From positions 44,592 through 108,591 of the forward strand of contig DAOPJV010000015.1 of assembly GCA_035399845.1 (NCBI GenBank): a stretch of 64,000 nt of DNA. The letters are read 5' to 3'. The DNA comes from ECT2AJA-110-A sp035399845 (lineage in GTDB: Bacteria; Planctomycetota; Phycisphaerae; UBA1845; UTPLA1). Position numbers and translations under genes: made by a program. Positions 8,641 through 16,528 of this stretch are shown here, one piece after another. The stretch's first letter is position 1. The number at the start of each line of letters is the position of its first letter. Below the pieces are notes generated by a model that was not told the DNA's origin, made no database searches, and saw nothing but the letters and a program-made list of their open reading frames with translations.

Positions 8641-10224
8641 CTAGCCCTGGCCCTCTGAAGCGACCAGCGCGTTGAGCTTCTCTGAGACATCCTCGACGAT
8701 GTTCTTCTTGTTGCCGCTGACCACGTGGCTGACGACACCTTTTCCATCAATGACGACCAGGCAGGGATAGCCCGTCGCCTTGAAACGGCGGCCGATGACG
8801 TTGCCGGCGTCGATCGCGAGTTCAGAATTTGCGCCCAGGCCCGAGACGACGGAGAGGACTTCCTCCGGTGTGAAGTCCTTGCGCATCTTCTCGCTGACAT
8901 TCACGAAACGCACACCGAGCGGCTCGTATTGGAGCCGAATCCGCTCAACTTTCGGGAGCTGCTTCTTGCAGTGCGGGCAGTTCGGGGCGAAGAAATTCAG
9001 AATCGTGGCCGGATGCCCCTCGAGTTCACGATTCGTGACGGGGAAGCCGTCCATCGTCTTGAGGTCGTACTGCGGGGCCGGCTTTCCGATCGTCTCCAAA
9101 ACGGGGCGCCGCCTTGTTGTCGTCGTCTTTCGGGGCGGGTTCGACGTCTTCGTGTTCGTCGCGACCTGTCGGGGCGTCGTGTGAACGCTCCGCCGGGCCG
9201 ACTGCCCGATTGTGACAGTCAGCACAGGAAAGTCGGCGTCATCCGTCTTGACAACGACATCGGCGCCGGACGACGGGACGGCGTAGTTGGCCGGGAACCG
9301 CACCTGGATCCGATATTTGCGACCTTCGATGATCGGCTTCGACACGACATTGACCTTGGGATCGCCGGACGTCGCCCCCGTGACGTGGACGGGCTTGTCC
9401 CCGTTGTTCTGAATGCTGAGCACATAGACGCTCGGGGACGCGTCCGTCGTGGCGCCCGCACCCTGCGGGATGGAGATCACGCGCGGCAGCACCTCAACGC
9501 GTTCCGGCATGATCGCGTACACAGGAATCGTCATCTCAGGCTGATTCGGAAGATTGGTCTTCAGCCGTACCTCGCCACGAAAGACACCGGGATCGAAAGG
9601 CGGCTTCGTATCGACGTAGAGTTCGAAGGTTCGGCCGTGGGCCGTTTCGATCAGGTCGTAATGGAATCGCCTGTCGAGGGAGGATTCGTCGAGCGTGATG
9701 GACACGGGCTTTTCGGCGCGATTCGTGATCGTGATTCGACGTTCGCGATGGCCGTCACCGTCCAGCTTGCCGAAGCCGAGGGCGGACGGCGTGGCGTCGA
9801 GATAGTGCCGGACACGACCGGCAAGCGTCAGTGTTGTCTGCGGCGAGCGCGGATCGTTTGATGTCAGCGTCAGTGACTTCTCGAAGACCCCGGCGCGCAG
9901 CGACTTTGCGTCGACCGTGACGCGCAGCGCGGCTTCGGCGTTGGGGGCAATCGGTCCGGTAGGTGTGAGGATGGCGGCGACGTCATCGGGCGAATCGATT
10001 CGGGTGATGACGAGCTCAGCGGCGCCGGCGTTGCGAATGTGGAAAACGTGCTCGATCGGCTGATCGATCCAGCGTTCCCCCACGTTGCCCGTGACGCCGT
10101 CGATCTTCATCGCGGGTTGGGACGCCTGCGCCGCCGGATCCCCCGTCTGGGCCAGGACAGGCGACGCCAGGGGGACACACAGCAGGGCGAGGCGTGTTGT
10201 GACTGAACGGATTGCGCGGCGCAT
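8641..10224 (-). CDS. DUF1573-type domain fused to TlpA-like thioredoxin domain
   Basis: 527 residues from the ATG at 10224, chosen because AGGAG lies five bases upstream and the protein then begins with a signal peptide (MRRAIRSVTTRLALLCVPLA...). Residues ~40-140 form a DUF1573/ASH-like beta domain (HVFHIRNAGAAELVITRIDS). Two more Ig-like segments follow, then a Lys/Thr/Arg-rich linker at ~350-380, then a thioredoxin fold of the AhpC/TlpA type (KPAPQYDLKTMDGFPVTN) with the redox pair C416-P-H-C419. The family function is periplasmic thiol-disulfide exchange; the fusion to DUF1573 suggests the redox domain is brought to an envelope partner (inference). Unlike the two DUF1573 proteins nearby it has no SCGC motif in its DUF1573 domain. 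Confidence 0.85.
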   Translation of the reverse strand: MRRAIRSVTTRLALLCVPLASPVLAQTGDPAAQASQPAMKIDGVTGNVGERWIDQPIEHVFHIRNAGAAELVITRIDSPDDVAAILTPTGPIAPNAEAALRVTVDAKSLRAGVFEKSLTLTSNDPRSPQTTLTLAGRVRHYLDATPSALGFGKLDGDGHRERRITITNRAEKPVSITLDESSLDRRFHYDLIETAHGRTFELYVDTKPPFDPGVFRGEVRLKTNLPNQPEMTIPVYAIMPERVEVLPRVISIPQGAGATTDASPSVYVLSIQNNGDKPVHVTGATSGDPKVNVVSKPIIEGRKYRIQVRFPANYAVPSSGADVVVKTDDADFPVLTVTIGQSARRSVHTTPRQVATNTKTSNPPRKTTTTRRRPVLETIGKPAPQYDLKTMDGFPVTNRELEGHPATILNFFAPNCPHCKKQLPKVERIRLQYEPLGVRFVNVSEKMRKDFTPEEVLSVVSGLGANSELAIDAGNVIGRRFKATGYPCLVVIDGKGVVSHVVSGNKKNIVEDVSEKLNALVASEGQG

Positions 10225-10421
10225 GGCGACTCCTGATGTGGACGGGGCGATAACGCATCCCGGCGATGGACATACCGCCGTCATGTGGCTTCGACGGGCG
10301 AGTTTCAACGATCCGACGCATTCTATGTCGGCATCTGACAAACGACAGGTCTGTTGAAACGATCGATCTCGATAGCGTAGGAGATGTGCGGGGATTCGCG
10401 TTGTAACGAGTTGGAAACGGC

Positions 10422-11234
10422 CTAGCGGCGGCGGCGCAGGGCAAAAACGCCCGTCAGCAGGAGGCAGAGCGTCGCGGGCTCGGGAATGTAGGCCAGTCCC
10501 GACAGGCCTTCTGAAAGCGGGGCGCCGTTCAGCGTCATCTGGCCGAACGGGAAGACGATCTGGAGGGCCGGCGAGTAGAGGTAGAACTGGTCCGTGCCGA
10601 ACGGACCGCCGTCGGCGAAGTAGAAGACGCCGGAATCCGGGTTATAGACCATGCCGGCCGCCGGTCCGAGGTCGATCGGCGTCTGTCCGACCATCAGGGG
10701 GATCGTCTGGAGGATCGAGGCGTCTGACGGATCGACGCGGTAAATCACGTCGTTGTAGGTATCGAGGGCGAAGAGGGCGCCCGTGCTGTCGAAGGCGATG
10801 GCGGAGATATCGGCGTCGGCGGCGATGGTCCCGATGGTCGTGGCGACGCCGGTCGCCGTGTTGATCGTATAGAGCCGGTCATCCCCGAAGGACTGAACCC
10901 CATAGAGCTGGCCGGAGATCGGATCGAAGCCCAGATCCCCTTCTGTGACGTCGAGCCCGAGGAATCCGATCTGTGTCGATGCGCCGTTCGCGGGGTTGAT
11001 CCGCCAGAGGTAGTCCGTTCCCGCATCCAGGCCGTAGAGAACGCCGTTGCTGAAGGCGATACCGCTCAGCGTGCCCACGCCGGTCGCGCGGGGGTTTGAG
11101 GCGACACCTGTCTCGGTCATATCGTAGAGCATGCCGAAGAAATCGACGCCGATGAGTTCCGCGGCGCGGAGCGGCGAAGCAAGGCCGAAGAGGGCGGCCA
11201 ACGCGATGATGGCGAACGGGACTCTGGATTTCAC
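10422..11234 (-). CDS. PEP-CTERM sorted beta-propeller-like protein
   Basis: 270 residues from a GTG start at 11234 with AAAGG ten bases upstream; this start gives a clean signal peptide (residues 1-23, VKSRVPFAIIALAALFGLAS). The mature part has recurring units of the form LYGxxxxDxLYxINxxTGxxTxIG (for example DDRLYTINTATGVATTIG), typical of DUF4394-like secreted beta-propellers. The C-terminus PEPATLCLLLTG followed by FALRRRR is a PEP-CTERM sorting signal: a PEP motif, a hydrophobic helix and an Arg cluster recognised by exosortase. Location outside the inner membrane is therefore likely. It is transcribed divergently from the FHA phosphatase gene. Upstream in-frame codons are open but lack signal peptide and ribosome binding site. 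Confidence 0.85.
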   Translation of the reverse strand: MKSRVPFAIIALAALFGLASPLRAAELIGVDFFGMLYDMTETGVASNPRATGVGTLSGIAFSNGVLYGLDAGTDYLWRINPANGASTQIGFLGLDVTEGDLGFDPISGQLYGVQSFGDDRLYTINTATGVATTIGTIAADADISAIAFDSTGALFALDTYNDVIYRVDPSDASILQTIPLMVGQTPIDLGPAAGMVYNPDSGVFYFADGGPFGTDQFYLYSPALQIVFPFGQMTLNGAPLSEGLSGLAYIPEPATLCLLLTGVFALRRRR

Positions 11235-11306
11235 GGCTTGGCTACCTTTCCCCCGGAATTCACGCTGAGGCGGCGCGCGGATGATTCCGCCGCCGTCAGT
11301 GATTAG

Positions 11307-11336
11307 AGTATATCGAGACGATGGTGTCGGGATCAA
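11307..11336 (-). promoter_or_regulatory. Candidate sigma70-type promoter of the PEP-CTERM gene
   Basis: On the minus strand TTGATC and TATACT are separated by 18 bases, 70-100 bp upstream of the GTG start of the PEP-CTERM gene. The -10 matches five of six consensus positions and the -35 four of six. Prediction by eye only. Confidence 0.4.
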
Positions 11337-11466
11337 CTGAATCGGCCGGGATCCGCGTCGGGGCGTCGGGCCCGGCGCCCGGCTTTCGGACCCTGCGGAC
11401 GGCGTTTCTGAGGCCCGGCGGCCCGTCAGCGGATGATTGCGGCCTGAGGTCAGGAGGACGAGTCTG

Positions 11467-13116
11467 TTGGACGCCATGGCGCCGCAGCGATTGATGATTC
11501 GCCGGGATCTGCGCCTGGTCGGGGAGATCGACCTGGATCCCCGGCTTGCGCGGCTGACAATCGGCCGGGGAAAGCAGTGCGCCATTCGTCTGGACGACGC
11601 GGACGTGGCCCTGCTGCACGCGACGCTGGAGTTCGACAACGGCGCGTGGCGGATGCTCGACGCCGGCTCGGAGCGGGGCCTTCGGGTCAACGGCCACAAG
11701 ACCCGCCACGCCGTTCTGGCGCCGGGAGATGTCGTCGATATTCGACCGTTCGCGATGAACCTGCTCGCGGCGGCCGGAGCGCATGCGGCGCAGTCAACGG
11801 AGGACACATCGCTTCAGTTGAGCACGTCGGGCGTCACGGCGACGCTGATGCGGGAGGCGGCGGATTCCGGCAACGTGATACGCCAGCGCCTCGACGATCT
11901 TTACGCCTTGTCACGGCTGATCCTCGCCCGCAAGGACAACGGCTCGTTCTGGCAGATCATGCACGCGGCCCTGCAGCGATGCCTGGCCGCGGATCGCTGC
12001 GTGCTGGTTGGCGTCGACAACGCCGGCGGACTCTATCGCCTGGCGCCGCGGGCGCGACCTTCCACCATTGACGCGCCGCTCGGCGTGAGTCTGTCAGTCC
12101 TGTCAGACGCCGTTCGGGCCGGAAAGGGAATGCTCGTCGAACATGTCGGATCCGATGCGCGCTACGCCGCGGCGCAGAGCCTCGTCGACCATCGGAGTGG
12201 TTCCGTCATCTGCGTGCCCGTGATGGTGGACGGTCGCTCGCGCGCCGTCGTGTATGCGGATCGACAAGTGTCCCGGGTTCCGTTTCAGCCGAGCGATCTG
12301 GATTTTGCGATGGCGGCCGTCGACCTGGCGGCGTCGGCGGTCAGTGTCGACGAGCTTCAGGCGCAGACGCGCGAGCTGTCGCGCGTTCGCGGGCGGATCG
12401 AGGCCGGACGCGAAATGCAGGAGATGATGCTCCCGGCGCCGCTTCCGCAGCCGCACTGGGGGGAAGTCGCCGCCCTGAACACGCCGGCGGACCAGATGAG
12501 CGGGGATATCTACGACGTCCTGATCGACGAGAAGGGGCGCCTCGTCGTGAGTCTCGCGGATGTGTCCGGAAAGGGCGTGCCGGCGGCCTTCGGCACGGCG
12601 ATCGTCCAGAGTTCATTCCGGCAGGCCGTTACGGATCATGAAGACCTGCGCGACGCCATGCGCAGCATCAACGGAACCCTGGACAAGAGTCTGCCGCCCG
12701 GCTGTTTCGCCACGATGATCGTCTGTCGATTCTCGAAGGACGGGCGTGAGGTGGAGATCGCCAACGCCGGCCATCACGCGCCCCTCTGGCTGAGCGACGC
12801 GGGGGTGGAGGCGTTTCCGCAGGGCATCGCCATCGCCCTGGGGATCCTGCCGGACTGGCCCGACGATGTGGTGCGCAAGTCGCTAACGACGGAGCGGGCG
12901 CTCGTGCTGTCAAGCGACGGCGTGACGGAGGCGACGAACGCGTCGTCAGCGGAATACGGCATTGGGCGCCTGGGGCAGTGTGTGCAGTCGTGCGGCGACG
13001 AATCGGCGTCGGGCATCGCCGCGAGCATCACGCGGGATGTCCGCGAGTTCTCGGGACGGGACGAGTATGACGATGACCTGACACTCGTCATCGTTCGCTG
13101 GACGGGCCCGAAGTAA
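11467..13116 (+). CDS. FHA-GAF-SpoIIE (PP2C-type) serine phosphatase
   Basis: About 549 residues from a TTG start at 11467, preceded by AGGAGG at nine bases; an ATG at 11476 is the alternative. Domains: FHA at about 10-85 (LTIGRGKQCAIRL, typical phosphothreonine-binding loop), GAF at about 150-300, and a PP2C/SpoIIE phosphatase domain at about 330-545. In the last, GDIYDVLID and ADVSGKGVPAAF carry metal-binding Asp residues and SSDGVTEA and DEYDDDLTLVIV the distal ones. The family (RsbU, SpoIIE) dephosphorylates STAS-domain anti-anti-sigma factors in partner switching. The FHA domain implies control by Ser/Thr kinase signalling (inference). A STAS gene lies 27 kb away at 39667-40008 and could be a substrate. 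No anti-sigma kinase is seen nearby. Confidence 0.85.
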   Translation: MDAMAPQRLMIRRDLRLVGEIDLDPRLARLTIGRGKQCAIRLDDADVALLHATLEFDNGAWRMLDAGSERGLRVNGHKTRHAVLAPGDVVDIRPFAMNLLAAAGAHAAQSTEDTSLQLSTSGVTATLMREAADSGNVIRQRLDDLYALSRLILARKDNGSFWQIMHAALQRCLAADRCVLVGVDNAGGLYRLAPRARPSTIDAPLGVSLSVLSDAVRAGKGMLVEHVGSDARYAAAQSLVDHRSGSVICVPVMVDGRSRAVVYADRQVSRVPFQPSDLDFAMAAVDLAASAVSVDELQAQTRELSRVRGRIEAGREMQEMMLPAPLPQPHWGEVAALNTPADQMSGDIYDVLIDEKGRLVVSLADVSGKGVPAAFGTAIVQSSFRQAVTDHEDLRDAMRSINGTLDKSLPPGCFATMIVCRFSKDGREVEIANAGHHAPLWLSDAGVEAFPQGIAIALGILPDWPDDVVRKSLTTERALVLSSDGVTEATNASSAEYGIGRLGQCVQSCGDESASGIAASITRDVREFSGRDEYDDDLTLVIVRWTGPK

Positions 13117-13119
13117 AAA

Positions 13120-13153
13120 GAAAGCGGCCGGCGTTCCAAAAAACGCCGGCCGC
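13120..13153 (-). terminator. Rho-independent terminator between convergent genes
   Basis: Perfect 12-bp stem GCGGCCGGCGTT / AACGCCGGCCGC (13124-13135 and 13142-13153) with a 6-nt loop. On the minus strand it is followed by a T-rich tail (TTTCTTTTT), so it mainly ends the DUF1573 transcript. It may also stop the phosphatase transcript from the other side. Confidence 0.8.
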
Positions 13154-13186
13154 CTGGTTGACATTCAGGTGACGCTGCCGTCCCGA

Positions 13187-14650
13187 TCAGTGATTGGACA
13201 GCTTCTCCGTCGCCGGCTTCTCCGGCGCCGTTTTGGCCGCCGGCTTCATCTCCATCGGCTTCTTCACTTCGGCGGGCTTCTTCACCTCTGAGGGCTTCTG
13301 CTCACCGGTCGCGCCGGGTTGGATCGGCTTGACGACGCTGGGGCTTCGCGCGCCCTTGCCCGTCAGGGCCGCCGCCGGTTTCCCGCCGGGTGTCAGGCGA
13401 CTTTTCGCGCGGGGCGTAGCGCGGCTCTTCTGTGAGATCGGAATCGTCACATGGGGTTGCGCCGGGTGCGTGGTATCGAAGGTGATTTCATCACCACCGG
13501 CGGAAGGTTCGTAATCCGCGGGAATGTCGACCACAAGCTGATATGTCTGCTTGTTGCCGCGCATGTCGACGACGTTCATCGTCAGGGCCTTCGACGTGCA
13601 CTTCACGTTCGTGACCTCGAACGGCTTGTTGTCGTGGCAGCGGATGTAGAACTGACGCTTCATCGGGGCGGATCGTCCCGACGTCAGGTTGAGCTGGGTC
13701 GGCGTGACGTCGACCGGGGCCGTGACGAAGGCGTACACGGGGACTTCGATCGTCGCGGGCTCTTCGAGGCCCGTCTCGATCGTGATCTTGCCGGTATTGT
13801 TGCCTTCCTTCAGCGGCGGCACGATGCTCACGAGAAGCTCGAACTTCTTGCCCGGTTCAAGCGGCTTGATTTCCGCCTTGAACGACGGGCTCGTCGATCG
13901 AACGTTGGTGAGCTTCAGCTCGCCTTCGATGTTGTTGATGATCGTCAGCTTTCGAGGGATGTCGTCATTCGCCTGCGCGGCCGTGATTCGACCGAACGCG
14001 GCGCTGGGCGGCGAGACCTGTACGGGCTGCCAGACTTCTCCCTTGATCGTCAGACGAAGCGTTGCGTCCTTACCTGCGATATTCGTGTTGACAGTGATGG
14101 ACTTACTGAGCGGACCGGAGCCCTTCTTTGTGGAAATCTTGATCGGAATCTTCCCGCTCTCACCCGGCTTCACAATCCGGTCATACTGACCGGCAACGGT
14201 GCAGCCTCAGCCAGGCTTGACGCGGAGGATCTCCAACGGACCGCTCCCGGTGTTCGTAAACCAGAAGTCGTGGACGACGTCGCCACCGGCGCGGATGCGG
14301 CCGAAGTCGTAGGTCGTCATGTCGAACTTGATTTCCGGGGTTTCACCGGGCTTCAGGACGACGGTGGGTTCCGGGATCTGGGCGCCCTTCGGCTGCGTCC
14401 GATTCGGCTGGATCGGCTTGACAGCGGTCGTGGGCTTCAGAGGGCGCGGACCGACGAGACCTTTCTTTGTCTCCTCAGTCAGCTTGCTCCCGGGGTCGGC
14501 GGCCTTCTCAGGCGCCTTGGTCTCCGCGGCCTTTTTCTCGGGTTCCGGCTTCGATTGGGCGCGAACCGCCGAGGGAGCGGCCACCAGGGCCAGTCCCAGG
14601 ACGAGCGCCCAGCCGACGCCGGTCGGCCGAAACGGACTCGATCTGTTCAT
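13187..14650 (-). CDS. DUF1573 protein, candidate selenoprotein (in-frame UGA at codon 148)
   Basis: Read through one in-frame UGA (14207-14209) this is a 487-codon DUF1573 protein collinear with the next gene upstream (14924-16234). The ATG at 14650 has GGAG six bases upstream and gives a signal peptide ending near VRAQ (residue ~31). Then come a Lys/Pro-rich linker, the DUF1573 domain (TYDFGRIRAGGDVVHDFWFT, then LEILRVKPG), the UGA, and GCTVAGQYDRIVKPG, after which the frame runs to a UGA stop at 13187. The neighbour reads KPSCGCTKAG at this place (TGC codon), so the UGA aligns exactly with the first Cys of the CGC motif. The rest shows conserved Ig-like repeats and a Pro/Lys-rich tail. Both halves lie in the same frame with no indel. 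Either Sec is inserted here, or one base (TGC to TGA) is mutated or miscalled, which would make it a pseudogene. Selenocysteine machinery genes are not in the window. Confidence 0.75.
14177..14193 (-). promoter_or_regulatory. SECIS-like hairpin downstream of the in-frame UGA
   Basis: On the mRNA strand CCGGUCA-GUA-UGACCGG forms a perfect 7-bp stem with a 3-nt loop. The stem starts 13 nt after the UGA and the loop begins 20 nt after it, with G as first loop base. Bacterial SECIS elements sit within the coding region just downstream of the UGA with an apical-loop G, so position and shape fit. The paralogous gene, which has a Cys codon, has no such palindrome at the matching place. Confidence 0.5.
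14207..14209 (-). other. In-frame UGA, putative selenocysteine codon
   Basis: Codon context on the minus strand is CCT GGC TGA GGC TGC ACC; in the paralogue the same stretch is CCC AGC TGC GGC TGC ACG. UGA also serves as a normal stop elsewhere in the window, so genome-wide reassignment is excluded. Confidence 0.55.
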
Positions 14651-14851
14651 GTTGGTCTCCACACTACATTCCGATCGCGGAGCTTGCGCCCGACCGATTC
14701 GGACGGACTCCACGGATTTCCACACAGGGTACTGTATCGTCAAACGGCGACAGGCGGTAACGCCCGATCAGGCGCGCATGTCGCCCGAAGGTACATCGAC
14801 TCAGCTACATCCTCCGCTTTTTGGGGCCGGTAAAACGTATCGTGTTTGTAA

Positions 14852-14892
14852 CGAAACAAACCGGCCTCGTCGCCAGAGGCTTCGAGGCCGGT
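14852..14892 (-). terminator. Rho-independent terminator after the second DUF1573 gene
   Basis: Perfect 10-bp inverted repeat ACCGGCCTCG / CGAGGCCGGT (14860-14869 and 14883-14892); on the minus strand the stem is followed by TTTGTTTCG. It lies about 30 bp past the stop of the DUF1573 gene at 14924-16234, so the two tandem DUF1573 genes are probably separate transcripts. Confidence 0.75.
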
Positions 14893-14923
14893 CGAATCAT
14901 GATTGCAGCGCGTCAGGTTCGGG

Positions 14924-16234
14924 TCAGTTGACGGGCTTCATTTCGCCGGTCTTGTCACTCTTCTTCGTCGCGGCGGGTTCCGCCGGCTTCGCGGGCTCGA
15001 CGGCCGCCTTGGCCGCCGGCTTGGCCGGATGGGCCACCTGCGGCGGCGCCTTCCGTGTCACAACGCCGCGCGAGCGAACGGGAATCGAGAGCTTGGGCGC
15101 CGCCGGATGCGTCGTTTCAAACTCGATCATCTCGTCGGCCGCCGGCGAAAAGTCCGCCGGGATATCGACGACGAGCTGGTAGGTGTTCTTGCCATTGGCC
15201 AGGGCGGAGGAGGACACGACCAGCTTGCCGGACGAGCTCTTGACGTTCTTGATTTCGAAATCGACGCCGTCATTGCTGCGGACGTAGAACTGTCGCTTCG
15301 TGACGCCGGTGCGTTCCGGGATCAGCGTGAGGGCCGAAGGCGTCACATCAACGGGCGACGTCACGTAGGCGAAGGCGGCCACATCGACTGTCGGATACTC
15401 GGCGAGTCCCGTGTCAAACTTGATCAGGCCACGGTTGTTGCCCTCGAGCAGCGGCGGCACGATCTCGACGACGAGTTCATACTTCTTGCCTTCTTCGATC
15501 GGCTTGACTTCAGCCTTGAACCGCGGGTTGTCGCATCGAACGTTCGAGATCGTCATCGATCCGGTCACGTTGTTCACAATCGTCAGGCGTCGGGCGCTTT
15601 CCGTGCTGATCTTGGCCTGCGTCAGTCGCCCGAACGACGCGTTGTTCGGCGAGACTTCGACGGGCTGCCAGACGTTGCCCTTGATCGTCAGCCGGATCGT
15701 GCCGTCCTGCCCCGGAATGTTCGTATTGACGGTGACCGTCTTGGAGATCGTGTTCCCACCCTTCTTGGTCGAGAGCTTGATCGGAATCTGTCCGGTCTCG
15801 CCCGGCTGAACGACCTTCGTGTGATCGCCGGCCTTCGTGCAGCCGCAGCTGGGCTTGACGCGGAGGATCTCCAGGGGACCGTTGCCCGTATTGGTGAACC
15901 AGTAGGTGTGGACCACGTCTTCGCCGGCGCGGATGCGACCGAAGTCGTAGTTGGGTTCGTCGAACTTGATCGCCGGCAATTCACCCGGCTTCAGGACGAC
16001 TGTCGGCTCGGGAATCGTCAAGCCGCTCTTCCGCGCCGGGCGCGGCGAGATCTTGGCCGGCTTCTGCTGGGCCTTCTCCTTGAGGTCTTCCGTCTTGGCG
16101 ACATTCGGCGTCTTGGTGTCCGACTTCTCGGTTTCCGACTGGGCCCGGACGGGCGAGGCGGCGGACCCCGCGACGAGGGCCAGCGCGGCGACGACGCCGA
16201 GCGTCCGACGAATCCATGAACCATTCCGTGTCAT
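14924..16234 (-). CDS. DUF1573 protein with SCGC motif (Cys paralogue)
   Basis: 436 residues. ATG at 16234 with AGGAG six bases upstream. Signal peptide at 1-31 (MTRNGSWIRRTLGVVAALAL...), then a charged linker, a DUF1573 domain at about 85-190 (NYDFGRIRAGEDVVHTYWFT) with the conserved PSCGCTKAG motif (C130 and C132), then three Ig-like repeats such as RRLTIVNNVTGSMTISNVRC, and an Ala/Lys/Pro-rich C-terminal tail. DUF1573 domains are beta-sandwich modules common in secreted proteins of Planctomycetota and Bacteroidota; their molecular function is not established. It is a tandem paralogue of the UGA-containing gene downstream, sharing layout from signal peptide to tail, so the pair arose by duplication. 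Probably exported to the periplasm or cell surface. Confidence 0.9.
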   Translation of the reverse strand: MTRNGSWIRRTLGVVAALALVAGSAASPVRAQSETEKSDTKTPNVAKTEDLKEKAQQKPAKISPRPARKSGLTIPEPTVVLKPGELPAIKFDEPNYDFGRIRAGEDVVHTYWFTNTGNGPLEILRVKPSCGCTKAGDHTKVVQPGETGQIPIKLSTKKGGNTISKTVTVNTNIPGQDGTIRLTIKGNVWQPVEVSPNNASFGRLTQAKISTESARRLTIVNNVTGSMTISNVRCDNPRFKAEVKPIEEGKKYELVVEIVPPLLEGNNRGLIKFDTGLAEYPTVDVAAFAYVTSPVDVTPSALTLIPERTGVTKRQFYVRSNDGVDFEIKNVKSSSGKLVVSSSALANGKNTYQLVVDIPADFSPAADEMIEFETTHPAAPKLSIPVRSRGVVTRKAPPQVAHPAKPAAKAAVEPAKPAEPAATKKSDKTGEMKPVN

Positions 16235-16528
16235 TGCTGTCTCCTGATTTCCGCAATGGTGTTCGGGTTAAACGGGACGGCGAAGATCGCGTCCCGAAGG
16301 ACCAATTCAGATGTCCGAACTATACCGTCCGATGACTGGCGCGGGTGTATTGAGCGTGTAACAGGAGCTTCGTGCCGCGGGGATATCGCGGAGGACGGCG
16401 TCAGAGGGGCGATTCGGCGCCGTCGATATTGGGCGTTCCTCGTGGATTGACGAGTCGTCGGGCGCCGTCGCGCTCGATTCCGTGGGCCCGAAATTAACCG
16501 GCGAACGCAACGTCCGCGGGCGCGCCGC

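Noticed and set aside
13187..14743. Two separate genes, or a frameshifted pseudogene, in the DUF1573 locus
   Set aside because: Both parts are in the same frame with one UGA between them and no start codon with a binding site for the second part, so two independent genes or an indel do not explain it. A nonsense point mutation remains possible.
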